From assembly GCA_947623455.1 (NCBI GenBank), contig OX392534.1, positions 12,224,001 to 12,288,000 on the forward strand: a stretch of DNA of 64,000 nucleotides, read 5' to 3'. This stretch comes from Mimachlamys varia. Taxonomy: Eukaryota; Mollusca; Bivalvia; Pectinida; Pectinidae. Shown in pieces: positions 23,662 to 36,312 of this stretch. Within the stretch, counting starts at the first letter, position 1. Each line of letters begins with the position of its first letter. The notes under the pieces were generated by a model. That model ran no database searches and had not been told where the DNA came from. It saw only the letters and a list, made by a program, of their open reading frames with translations. The translations under genes were made by a program, and so were the position numbers.

Positions 23662-26600
23662 TCTTATCGGTATATTGATGTGGTAAGGTCACATTTATAT
23701 GATAAACTGCAAACTTAATTTCACTTTGGGATGCAAAGTGGTCAATGCCAGACAAAGCACTGAAGCTGTTGATAGGTTCCTAAACATTCTTAAAGTTATA
23801 TTCAGTCAGAAAGTCAGACATATTTTGTCACTACTCTTGATAATTAAAAGTAATTATGCTTGATACTATAAATTAATTAGGTTTGTGCCAAATCACCATC
23901 ATTTTTTTAAATTTTCATATATATAACGAGTTTCCAAGTTAAATAATCTTGAGGAACATTAAACTGAATCGCTGTCTGGTATAATATGTGATGTTGTACC
24001 TACCAAGCTGCATACAATTTACATGTATGTATATGGACCAATTTCTCCCTGTTTTCGATTTCTTTTTGCAAAAAAAGAAAATCACTATTTGATAGAAATG
24101 GTATTTCTATGCAATGTATCTTATGAATTGGTAGTATTAATTGGGAAAAAAAGCTTCACAAAAGGTTGTTTATCTTTTTTTTTTTTGAGTGGAAAATTGA
24201 ACTCAAATTAAAACATTCATTTGGTGAAAGGCATCATCTTTATTAGTGAACTTTTCGGTTGGAGTTAGCTCCCTTCATTATACCCCGGCCAGCTACTGTA
24301 GGGGTAGGTAAACAAAGAACTTTGGAGTATCTACAAATGCATTGGCTCACCTACAGTGTTTTTGCCCATATAGTACATTAAGATTATTGATTTCTAATGC
24401 AGTTTATGCTTTGTGATCTAATTTCTGAAAAACTATTTGGTTGTTGATGACACTTTTATAACATTTAACGTGCATGTCATGCAATGTATGCATCAATATA
24501 AAAAATCAAATCTGTCATGAATTCTGTCTTTTGATGAACAGATCACTACATTTAAGATATATGCTACCTTTTACATTATACATTTGATTTGTGTCAGAGT
24601 TAACTCCCATTAAAAATACATTTGAATATCAAAGTAAATATAATAACAGGTAAAATAGTTCATAATCATGAGAATGTTATCAATTCCTGCTTTCTGTCTG
24701 TCAGAATATAATAATATTATAAATGTCAGTTAAAAAAATGGTCACTCCGACTCGTCAGTCACTAAATACAATTTCAATGTTTCTACATCACACTAAGGTA
24801 GATTATATCCTTAACAATAGCATAGAGGAGGCTGATGGGGTCTAAGTTGTCTTAGGATAGCTCGTATCAGTGAGAAAAAGTTGACAAAATCAAATGTATG
24901 TTTTACCCCCACCATAGCTTCACTGTACTATACTGAATTTACACTGGTCTTACTCAGTCTTCCAGGTCCCAACATCAAACATTCATTCTTTCTATTCTTT
25001 TCCACTTAGTCTAATGAATGGTTGTTGGTGCTTAAGTTTTTCATAGCTTTTTGGAAAAATAATTATAAATAATCAACAAAATTAACTGCTCTCCCCTTGC
25101 CATGTCTTGATATAGTCATTAATACATGGACTAACTGTAGTTACATGTACCTGGTATGTATAATGGGTTACAAAATATCTAAAATTATCTTTATTTATTT
25201 CTTTACTTTAAAAGGTTTTTCCCCTGGTCATATTTTATTAAACATTGCAAATTTCTTTGATACCAGAAAATCCTTTTATTTCTTGTGTAGCGAGAAATAT
25301 TGACAGAAATAAGCAGAAAATTGAAGTGGCCAAATGTTTTGTTATTTTTACCTTGCTGTAATATGTATACAATGACAAACTTTGAAGGTATGTGTATTGA
25401 AATTCCCACAGAATACATATATAGAGTTGTGTTTTATTTATTTTCTCCACAATACAGGGACTTTGTCAAACAAGTCCTGTTTTTAAGTATTACGGCAACT
25501 CTAACTGATTTAATGTCACATATACTACTTCTCCATGTTATTATTGTGTAATTGTATTTCATTGTTATTTGTTTATTTATTGAATGTATACAATATGTAT
25601 ATACATGTATATCATTTCTTTATGTTGAAGAATCGGATCTTATCTGTTGCATTTAATTTTCAGGTTTTACCTTCGAAATTGTGTAAATTCCTGATTCATT
25701 TAATACATATCGTAATATGTCTCACCTTTTTTACATCAACATACTTGCATTACACTGTGTAAATTTCTAATTCGTTATATATCCATCGTATATGTCTCGC
25801 CTTTTTTACATCGACATACTTGCATTACACTGGTGCTACCCGTAATCTCTGTACTGCGATCTGATAGTAGGCTATTGTGTATCTATTAAATATTCACTAC
25901 AATCTGGTTGTGGTCCAATTTATCAAAAAAATGTTGACTTGAGTGTAAAAGGACTGTTTTTACTTTATTGTTAACTAAGAGAACAGTTCTAGGGACTTCC
26001 TGCATATATAAATTGTTACAAACTGCAAAAACTGGGTTCCAAATTTAGAAAAAAATAACTCCCAAATTGGGAAAAAAGGTTGATTTGCTAAGTCACTGTT
26101 CAGCAAGTAAACAATCTTTTCTCCATCTTTCGCTAACTTGGTCAGCACATGTATTACCTCAAGTTCTAGCATTATTTAGTGCCATAAGTAATGACTTTTA
26201 CACTTTACACTAGGAAATTTTCTTAATTTTGATGATAAGCGATTTCCAAAATAGCCAGGAAAGTCCCATAATATTCAGAAGGTACCATAAAACAAAAAAA
26301 TGGGTTTATCATTTTCTGATTTCCAATCTTGCTTTTGTACATTACTAAAATAACAAACACAACGGCAATTTCCAATAGCAATTACACATTAAAAAGAAAC
26401 ACATACAGAGGAAAATAGGATAAATTGCTGTTTTTTCGTATTCTCTAAAGCAAAGAGAATTTTGTAATGCTAGCTTCAAATAAATCAAATGTAGATTGAA
26501 TTTATTTTATTCTGTGAGCTAATGGTTTCATGGCCATGCATTTCAGTAGATTTTGTTATATGATACAAACCAATATGACTAATGATTCTTATCTGTGAAA

Positions 26601-29584
26601 ATTCAATATGACAGAGAGTGTTAATATCAAAATATCAAATTTGTGCTACATGGAAATTTGTTTCAAGTTTTATTTTATTTTCGATATCTCTGAGTAATCA
26701 TTAGATAGCTTTGTGTCTCTGTTTACAAATTTGAAAGCAGTGGATCATTTTGTTGTGTATATTTTTGAAGCTAGCCTTAGAGGTTGTTTTGGGATGTTTA
26801 TATAAAGGAGAGTTGTGAAGATTTATCACTCATTTGTGATAAAAACTCTGTTGTGCTATTTCCGTTACAATGTTTTGAGAAAAAATGATATTTGTATATG
26901 ATGTAATATTTCTGTTTATTTATTTTCCTTCTCAACATTTTATGTCAGAGAGAAACTTTTTGTTCATATTCCATTACGCACACATCTGTTCAATAGTGCC
27001 AGACATTTTGATTATTGGAGTCAGTTCGTATCAGACAGACAGACATGGTTATCTAATGGTAGGCAAACTGTTTTAGGGCAGTCAAAATGACCCTTATCAG
27101 CAGTCACAAACACTTAGGCTGTCCTCTTCTAATGTTAGGCAAACAAATTTAATACCATTGTCAGTAGTAAGAGACAAAAAAGGACATTTATTGGATAACC
27201 TTAGCCATAGTTCTCATGTTGAATTTGATTACAGGAAATAAAAATATTGTGAATCATAAAATCACAGTTGGTTTATAATTGATAAAAAAGTGAATCTCGT
27301 TGATTTTGTTTCCCTTTACTACAAATTCTAGCTGATTCTTTACAACAAAAATATTAGAACCAGCTCTAAATGAAATATTTTCTGTGGCGTGAATTTGTCA
27401 TGCTGACGTTATAAGTGGTATTTACTGTAATTAAACCTCCTGTCAGTGAGGGTTAGGTATCTTTGATTATACAGTACAGATTTAATTCTAAGTTTTCAAA
27501 AGAAAGTTATGTTTTTTAATTACTATTAAACGAGATGCTGAATTGGGGGGAAATGTTAGGAGAGGGAGTCCTGATAAGGTGATTCAAAATTACAGTAATT
27601 ACGGCCACTTGTCTATAATTAACCCCCCTAGCTAGTCTGAATATGTATGTAGGTGATGTCTAGTGACATATGTAACAAACTACAACTTTGTACCAAAGAC
27701 ATCAAATAATAAACTCAATAATTATACAATCGCATCAGTCTTGGTTTGTTGTTTTTTTTTTGTCTAGAAGCAACCTGCTTATCGTGTAAGGTATTTAATT
27801 TGTTTATTTTCCTAGAACACAAATGAAAATCTTAGCATGATTTTCAAAAACTACTACATTTTGTATCATGATGTTAGATATATCATTTATATAGAAAGCA
27901 GCCTCTCTGGAGTGTTCCAGCATTTCCGACAATCTGGAAGTTGGATGTAAAGAGTTCTTAAACAGCAATTACACTGATGTATGTTCCAGAAGAAAATCTG
28001 GCAGTGAAGAATTTGTTAGCGTATTTTCGAGAATCCCTTAAGCCTGTTTACCTTGCGTACTAGTCAGCCATAATATTATAAATTTCCATTGGGATATGTC
28101 TGTCTAGACGGTTTTCAATTTTGCAGTTATTTCACAACAGTTTTATCATATTTAGAAAAGAAGTTGTCACATACAGGGTGATGTACAATGCTTACACTAG
28201 CCTGTGAATAGTTATTTAGATCCAGACAACAGAAATTATCTTAATTTTCAATACAGTGTATCAGTTCTTAATGGTATTGATCATGATGAAATAGGAGCTT
28301 TTGAAAAACTTATTTACATGATCTACTGTTCATGGATTAGAAATTGTTCATGCTCCAGTTCATACTTTCCCTATTTAGGAGGGAGACTCCCGATTTTGGA
28401 CCCTAAAATGTTACATTTTCAACTTGGGAATCTGCGTAACTGTTCCTTATTTTAAAGATGTGATGATAATTTCATCTGAAAGAAAGCTCAAAAGAAGCCA
28501 TTTAAAAGTGTTATTTTTTCCTCTGAATGTAAATGTATACATATTATTTATGTTTTCAATTCTGAGCACGCATAATCACCCCCATGGAAATTTTAAAAAG
28601 TTGGGAAGTATGCCAGTTTCACGAACGTTCCCAACCTTAGGAAATTCTCCATAGGAAAGCATTACAGAAGTTAAGGAAACAAAACTTAAGGAACAGCTAT
28701 TGTTAAAAAAAGTACTGGCTTTTTCTATCTTCATAGATTCGTTTTAAACGATAGGCAACGGTCCACAATAATTCGTGACATTTTGTATGGATGTTGTATT
28801 GGCCGTGGTGTACTGGGGGACCTTGTTGTGTATTCGTCACAGAGGTGTGTGTTCTGTAATCGAACTTGGCACCTCCATGTGTTCGGGGAGGGGAAACAAG
28901 CCCATGGTTGGCGTGACGCCACTAAATACCTCTGAAACGGAACTTTACATCCGTGCAGGGTTATCATGATGTCCAAATCTTGAGGATTACTTGAATAGAG
29001 ACACGTATGGATCTTTTCACCATTGTTTGTGTCAACTTTCACAGATTTCCTCAACAATTAATGTCAGATTGTTGTGGGGGGTTCTTTCTGTACAGAGGTT
29101 CAGATTTATGGAATTAGTTTCGTTGTTTGATGACTGACGAAATCCCCTTTAGAGAACACAGATACTTTGTCACCGCAAAATCATAGAATTACAAGATAAT
29201 TAGTAACATATCATGACACACCAACTTATCTACAAAATTGAGAAATGGGAATAGCTTTACCGTTTGTACCTGACAAACCACTGGTGCACATGCACTAAAC
29301 TCGTCTGTCAATACACTCATAATAAAGGCGATTAAACGAGTACCTGTGACTGGGGTCTGACTTGATTCAAGACGTAACAATGGTCAAAAATATGATATAC
29401 CATTATGTTGAAACTCGAGAAAGACTGTCTAATTCAAAGACCTTTATTGAAGCAAATAGATTTCGAATTCAGTATTTTGATTTATTCCATATTTGTTTGA
29501 ATGTGCCCAATAAAATATTTTATCAATTGATCAAACTTATAACACTTTTTCTCACCTGACAAGAAGGAGCGACAATTAATCTAT
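23662..29584. other. Intergenic, AT-rich
   Basis: Apart from the small tandem repeat at 25679-25832 I see no supported gene. A frame of 108 codons on the minus strand at 28731-29057 has no family signal. Confidence 0.55.
25679..25832. repeat. Two-copy tandem repeat of about 76 bp
   Basis: TTTTTTACATCAACATACTT and a near-identical TTTTTTACATCGACATACTT recur with matching flanks. Only two copies. Confidence 0.75.
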
Positions 29585-29591
29585 CATGGAT

Positions 29592-29745
29592 CACAGTTGC
29601 TTGAGTTTCTGTCAGTATATAAAAAAAAATGTTTACATACAGTATATGGAGTCGCGGCCCATTACAGAATGTCCATTACTGTAATTGGAGGCTGATTTCA
29701 CACATATCTATTAATTATTTATTGACAGAAACTCAAGCAACTGTA
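29592..29745. mobile_element. Short inverted-repeat element, copy 1 (7-bp target duplication)
   Basis: A 154-bp element with terminal repeats starting CACAGTTGCTTGAGTTTCTG. It is flanked by CATGGAT at 29585-29591 and again at 29746-29752. The last base is A where the other copies have G. No coding capacity. Confidence 0.85.
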
Positions 29746-29752
29746 CATGGAT

Positions 29753-30689
29753 CAATGCAGGTATGTACAGTATTCTCAAGAATTGGCGCGACAATAAAAG
29801 TCTCCGTGTTAACAAATGAGAACGTCGATCTCCCTCTTGTGAATAAGCGCAACAGTACGTATGTATCTCGCAAATAAGCGAAACTTATATCGGAACTTCG
29901 CGCATAATATCTCTTGCGAATAAGCGCAATTATGGTTATGTTTATCTCTAGAATTATCACATTGATATATACCTCTCTGTACGATCACAAAAGTATTACT
30001 TTCGCGAATGAGCTTGACATTGTATATTGCTTTCATGACTTTCGTAATGACTTTGATAATGCGTATATCGCTCATGAATTAGTTCGTATGGTCGTAGTGT
30101 GTGTCGCTCAGGAAACGTAAATTACAACGGAAATCTCTTCCCACTCGCGAAAGTAACGTAATGTTTTCTTTTCAAAAGAGTTGCTTCGAGCAGAACGACC
30201 TAATCATTTAGCGTAGCAATCCGGCCAATGTATCATAAAACTCCGAAAGAACGTCTACACTATCAAACGAGCAGTTGATTCTGATATATCTTTTGTTCTG
30301 CAAATTACAGACGGAATAATTTCTGAATGTTTGCGCAATTAGTCCGAATCACCATCCAACATACCTCTTAAATCAGAGCACGAATATTTGTTTTTATTTA
30401 CATCATTCACAAAAAACACTCCACCAAAACGTCCTTCCTGAAGAAAAGAAGGAAAAATAATTGCGTTCATTCTGACCTTCAGAATACTCACTATATATAC
30501 TACACTTAATAACTAACATATTTAGACTGACATCTAATTTACAATATGGCCTTGATACACAATATATACATAGACAAATAGAATACAAGTACATAGATAG
30601 AACACATATAGTTTCACAGATTGGCACATTCACATATCGGAAAATAGCTACTGGTCGGAACACATGACAATGGGGGTAACTAAGATAGT
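29753..30689. other. Intergenic with degenerate GCGAATAAGCGC-type motifs
   Basis: Between about 29790 and 30170 the motif (C)GCGAATAAGCGCAA or its relatives (GCAAATAAGCGAAA, CGCGAATGAGC) recurs irregularly. No gene is seen. Confidence 0.45.
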
Positions 30690-31811
30690 TTTCGTAAAAG
30701 AGACTTCTTAAAAGACTCTACAGTTGGTAAAACATGCATTGAATCGTCTAGGTTGTTCCATAAAACACTTGCCATCTTAACCGTAGTAAAAACTCAGAAG
30801 TAAGGATAAAAACATCAGCAACTTTTAAAATAATTCTTGGTGCCCTCTTTTGAAGCTTGAATAAATTATCTCAATGGATATTGTTGGATGGCGTACTCCA
30901 TAATACAGAACAATAGAAAAAATTAGGTAAAATAATGCTATTATACAATTTCTTTGCCGTATCGGAGGACATAAAAGGCCTGACACGTTTAAAAACACAA
31001 AAAAAATGTTTCTTGGAAATCTTGCCGATAAATCGATATGGTTTTTCCATGTTAAACATTCATCAATAAAAACACCTTAAAGTTTGGCACTATGAACAGT
31101 TTGAATAATATGACCATTTATTTCAATTTTAATTTCCCTAGTTTTTTTCTAGTTTCTATAAGAACCCTAAAAACATACATTGGGTCTTAGACTTAAATTG
31201 TTCTGTTTCATCCAATCAACAGTACGCTTAAGATCCTCAGAAAGACCAGATTTAACTTCATCAACAGTCTTACCAATTACATCTTGGGAGGTATCATCCA
31301 CGTACATAGTAACTGAGCTGTGATGTACATGTTTTGCGTAGTCATTAATAATGTAAAGATAAAAATAACGGCTAAAGAATATATCCTTGTGGAACACCAA
31401 TTGTGATGGGCTCAAACATGGATATTTTACCTTTAAAATTGACACATTGCGTTCTCTCGTGTAGATAGTGCGTAAAAAAAGCTAAGACACTTAGTGAAGA
31501 CTCCATAACACTTTATTTTGTGGAGTAAAACCTTATGATTAACCTTATCAAAAGCTTTGCTTCGGTCAAGGAAGAGTATAGCAATCAATGTCCCTTCCTT
31601 GGGTAAGGAAGAGTATACCAGTCAATTTACCTTCATCTATGCCTTGAAACCATCTTTCTACAACATTTATCAGTGCCGACTCTGTAGAAAGGTTCGTGGA
31701 AAAACCAAATTGACTGTCACTAAGCAACTTATTGACAGAAAGGTAAGTAGAGTCAAAATACACATTGCGTTCATTCTGACTCTCTAAATACTTGGTATGT
31801 ATAGTGCACAT
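30690..31811 (-). pseudogene. Broken non-LTR retrotransposon reverse transcriptase
   Basis: Read on the minus strand from 31811, pieces of an RT domain appear in order but in shifting frames: SDSQFGFSTNLSTESALI, LFLDRSKAFDKVNHKVLLHK (palm motif A), ITIGVPQG, then MYVDDTSQDVIGK (catalytic YxDD motif), and a C-terminal stretch ending with PYRFIGKISKKHFFCVFKRV. Stops and frameshifts interrupt it. A short duplication near 31565-31625 repeats AAGGAAGAGTATA. No endonuclease domain is seen. The order fits the Jockey/CR1-type LINE group. Confidence 0.75.
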
Positions 31812-34196
31812 TATAACCGAATAACATTTACAGTAAAAGTATGTTTATAATTTTCCGGCCTGTTTAACACATGTTATTTCAGTTACGTCAGATTTGTGGG
31901 GGGATATGTGCCAACACTATGCCATTCAATGTGACAAGCGAACAATTAGTATTTGTACAACTGACAGACATAGAAATGCTGATTGTGTTACAGATACATA
32001 CATTTCGTGTGTGAGTGGGCCTCGGTAGTGTCAGAACACATATCTAACGTACAAAGAAGCTGATATTCGATATCAGGGGTGTCACAGGGGCGCAGTTGTT
32101 TCATACACAATACTGTTCTGCTCATAGTTTACGTTCAACTTCGACTCGTCTTTTCTTTCATTTGGGCGGGTTTATTGTTCTAAAAAGGGAGAGGCATGTT
32201 TGAGCTAAAGATATCACAACTTAAATGGACGGGAAGGGATAAATGAGTAATCAAATCTACTTTTGATTAATTTTATTGACAAACAGTGATTTATAACTTT
32301 ACAATGTAAACAAACAACATTCTTAAAGGTTTACGGTGAATAACAGATATTGGAAAGGTGTGACTCCGTGCTTTGTATCTATATAACACAGAGCCAAGGT
32401 TAATACCGGTAGGTTTTTTTTATTTAAATATATTTTATTGCCTTAAGTAAAATACAACAGGATTGGGCACAGGTTATACAGCTTATTTGAAGCCTTTTCC
32501 AGTGGTGTTAGATGTATATAGCCTATACTGTACGAGACTATGATGACGTAAAACCGCTAGTCATGTTTGTTTTATGTGTCCAATAAATCTTTAACTAAAT
32601 ATATCGAAGTGACTCCGTCATCAAAACAAAATTATCAAAATTACATGTTTATATGTAATGACAAAATCCCGATTTTATTACAAAAAAGATAATAATCGTA
32701 TGTAATTTGTCAAAAGCCTACCTTACTTGTGTCGGCCACACTTGCACCCGTATGCACTCCGTACAAGTGCACCGTTCTTTCTGATTATCTTTTGTTTAGG
32801 GAGAGGTTTTCAGACAAAGAGTGTTGTACAATCCCTCATCAGTTTGTTTAAAACATGTGTTTTATTTAAGTTTCTTTTTTTGTGGAAGCGCGGGATGTAG
32901 GAGGGGACTAGTGGTAGACGGTGATGGACGATTTCTGTCCAAACGGCCCTGTTTAAATTAATGATAACGTTATCAGTATCAACAGGTCGTGACGTCATAT
33001 CCTATATGATATGTACCGTATAGTACTGAACACTACAAAGTATAACAGAGTTATAACTAAATGTAACTTTGTGTAACTGGGTATAACTATGTATAACTAA
33101 AATATAACTAATCTAAACTTTGTGTAACTTGGTATAACTATGTATAACTAAAATATAACTAATCTTAACTTTGTGTAACTGAACTTTGTATAACAGATTC
33201 ATACTTCGCAACTTAGTGGAACTACGAAATACATTGTAGAACATGCATAACAGTGTATATAGAACGATCAAAATGTAATATGTCTAAAGTTGTCTTCAGC
33301 CAATTACAAATAACGCCATAAAAAGTTTAGCTAAGCAAAAAACAACAACAAAAAATCATAAATTAAGTTTAAGATTGAAGAATCTGAACATATGAACTGT
33401 TTTCTTTCAAGGGACATTAATGATAATAAAATTACTGTTGTAAATTATATGATGACGGTGTAACAATATCCATGGGTTACGCTCACCACCAGTAGAATAA
33501 ATGGATGTGCATAACCTCTGGATATCGAGGCAGACGTTTAGGTCCCAAGCCTCACCCATTGGTGCAATGTTCTGTAAATCATTTTTGGCATATCATATTT
33601 ATGAATGTATTCAAAAGGTACTTTATTCAGTTCTTAACACATAAAAGAAGATTCAAACACGAAAAAATACATTTCAAGTTGAATTCATTTTTTTTTCTCA
33701 ATTTTCTGAACACACGAAAAGATGTTCAAACTATAATCATAATGATTGGTACATTTTCCACGCTTTTTCTCAGTTTTTTTTCTCTGACATAACTTCATAT
33801 TTTGACGCAACATACTGTTCTATACTTCACCTGTTACCTCGATGCAAGCTTTACGATAAACATGACGATTTCGAATTTCCTATCATAATATTTAAAATTG
33901 CTTGATAGTAACAGCCCTGCTTCTCAAGTCTATGGCGTTACATGTCACATCTGATTCGTTTTTCTCGGGTTTATATCAAGATGTCGGCAACGGACGAACA
34001 AACTTATGGCACAGGGATTCGAGATTGCAGGTTGATGAAGTCTGGGCATGTTTGATGGTCGTCATCTCGATGAAATGGAGAAATATTCTATATACTTGTA
34101 GGATACGTAGGGCGTTTTTGACCGTTGTTGAGAATGATGCCTCAGCTCTCACTTTGAGGATGTGAATATTACTTGGATGCGATAACTGTGTGATGT
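31812..34196. other. Intergenic, no gene found
   Basis: Only the 51-bp repeat at 33064-33181 stands out. Confidence 0.5.
33064..33181. repeat. 51-bp tandem repeat, about 2.3 copies
   Basis: GTGTAACTGGGTATAACTAT recurs at 51-bp spacing (33071, 33122, 33173). AT-rich, with an inner TATAACTA sub-repeat. Confidence 0.85.
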
Positions 34197-34203
34197 CGTC
34201 GAT

Positions 34204-34339
34204 CACAGTTGCTGGAGTTTCTGTCAGTATATAAAAAATATTTATATATATTGAGCCGCGGCCCAATACAGAATGTAATGGGAGGCTCATTTCACACATA
34301 TATATTTATTATTTACTGACAGAAACTCAAGCAACTGTG
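34204..34339. mobile_element. Short inverted-repeat element, copy 2 (7-bp target duplication)
   Basis: A 136-bp element with the same ends as copy 1, flanked by CGTCGAT at 34197-34203 and 34340-34346. The interior holds GAGCCGCGGCCCAATACAGA and a reversed partner, so the element is nearly a full palindrome. Confidence 0.88.
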
Positions 34340-34346
34340 CGTCGAT

Positions 34347-36239
34347 GAAGCAGAAGATGTATACTTTTGCGGAACACCTGGTCTAATTCTCTTGTATTTG
34401 TTCAAGGGTCTCCATATACATCTTCCCTTCATTCATACTTTGCTCCTATTTTTTAATCGATTTCGAGTTCGGATTATTTGTTGTGTTGTGGCTTCGGTAT
34501 TCTCTGCTTTTCCCTCGCGTTTTTGCTAATTGAGATTGGAAAATTGGCACGTGTTACATAGCAAATTCTATTATAATCTTGATAACTTATTGTTAACAGA
34601 AGAAACGTGAAACAGATTTAATGGAATGGTCTGCAAACCAGGGATGAAAATCCTCCTCCAAAAGAAGGAATTCCTCCTTTTTGATAATTTTGCTGTAATG
34701 TTAATTCTTTAAATTTCCCATTAAAACCTCTTTAAAATGTGGGTTTCCTCCTTTTTAACAATTGGCTGTTTTCATATCTGGAAACGTAGATTGAGCGTCT
34801 CTCATAACGGACAGTTTGTGATGACTATAACTCCAGTTGATACTGAACGTTTTCTCACTATCCTCGCCTGAGTTGTTTGAGGGTTTTTCAGTGAGAATTA
34901 ATGAACATAAATCTGGATAGGAATCTTGAGCTGACGTTGGTTGCCATATGATCCACCACTGTTGAAGTTCTTTATTGCCTTTAGCCATTCATTTTATCGG
35001 TTTAGTAGAGCTAGCGCAGTGAAGGTATCGACGGCTTGGCAACAAAGGTGTTGCTTTCGTATCACAGGGACTTGGCACAATTTTCCAACCGAAGATGCAT
35101 ATATATTTCTATAACATATACATATATGGATCATGTTTCGCACTAATATTTTAGAACAGTTGCTGAATAATAATAATAATAATAAAAAACACATTTATTT
35201 CAAATATCAACATAGGATATTTCTTTATCATTACATTGTGTGTTTAAAACAAGCTTTATTTCAGACTCGGTACGAACTCTGACAGAAGCGGTTAGGGCAT
35301 CTAAATTATCATCAATTGTAAATTGTTTATTACCGTATAAACCTACAATCGATGAGTCACATCGGGCGCGTTACTACGAGTTAATAACTGTAATTGTTAT
35401 TATAGCTCCTTTGTGGTCAGTGTTTATACCTCCTCTGCGGTCAATACGAGTACCTGTTATGTACCAAACCCTAATTGATATGTATGGATTAGGGTCGTAT
35501 TGCATGATTACATAAAACAGGTTGTGGTCTCGAGGGTCATTAATGCATACAGAAGGCGTACGGCCGTAGATAGAAAATTAGTATCTATACCACACTGTAC
35601 TCGACAGGGATCGATATTTGTCAAACTGCGAACGCGAATATGGTAGGTTATTGCTGATTGTCGCCAGCTATGAGCAAGTTGGTCATATATAATAATCCAT
35701 AACTTTCTATAACAAATTGTATCATAGAACATCAGGAACGATAGAAAGTGGACAAGAGGAAAATTATTTTATGACAGAAGTCTGCACCAGCCGCGTCCAG
35801 ACAACTCAAACTGAAAATCGGTGATGCTAAAATAGACACATTTTTTCACAAATTTACAGCAAGAAATGTTGTGTGTTATGAGAAATACGTTGAGTAGATA
35901 TTAAGCGTTACCTACAAAGAAGATACAATCCTCTACAACAGAGAAATGTGATCGAGACACATCTCGTGAACCGGATGACCGATCTTTGACAACAGATAGA
36001 TGTTAGCTCGCTGTGACTAACACCACCCCCGGTATCTACCGCTGTCAGCGCGGGTGTGGACTGATCGTCGCGGAGGCGGACTGTTTACTACAAAATTACC
36101 GGCTCTGTTAATGAGAACTATAGCTTATGAAATAGCCACAGGTCAGTCGACGTCTAGTCTGGGGAGTTAACAGTGTTTGTGGTGAACAGATTTACTGCTG
36201 TGGCTAGCCACTAAACCCGTCCGCTATAAATATATCAAC
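34347..36239. other. Upstream region of the properdin-like gene
   Basis: A minus-strand frame at 34755-34988 (MAKGNKELQQWWIIWQP) looks somewhat protein-like and may be a transposon fragment. The promoter is presumably in the last few hundred bases but no clear core element was found; TATAAATA at 36225 is too close to the ATG. Confidence 0.4.
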
Positions 36240-36312
36240 ATGCAGTTTACAAACGTTCAAGTAATAACGGTGTTTTTAATTATTGTGATTATGGAAATAC
36301 TACTTGCTGAAG
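36240..36312 (+). CDS. CFP: Properdin-like exon 1: signal peptide
   Basis: The ATG at 36240 opens [20 protein letters not shown], then LLAE. This is an uncharged hydrophobic stretch ending in Ala, a typical secretion signal. The donor is GTAAGT, phase 1 out. The frame into exon 2 is fixed because only that combination keeps the six-Cys domain and the TSR frame open. Confidence 0.75.

Noticed and set aside
28731..29057. Minus-strand frame of 108 codons
   Set aside because: No recognised motif, no splice partners, and an equally long frame on the other strand.
36225..36232. TATAAATA as a TATA box of the properdin-like gene
   Set aside because: It is only 7 bases before the ATG, so a normal start site 25-30 bases downstream would miss the start codon.
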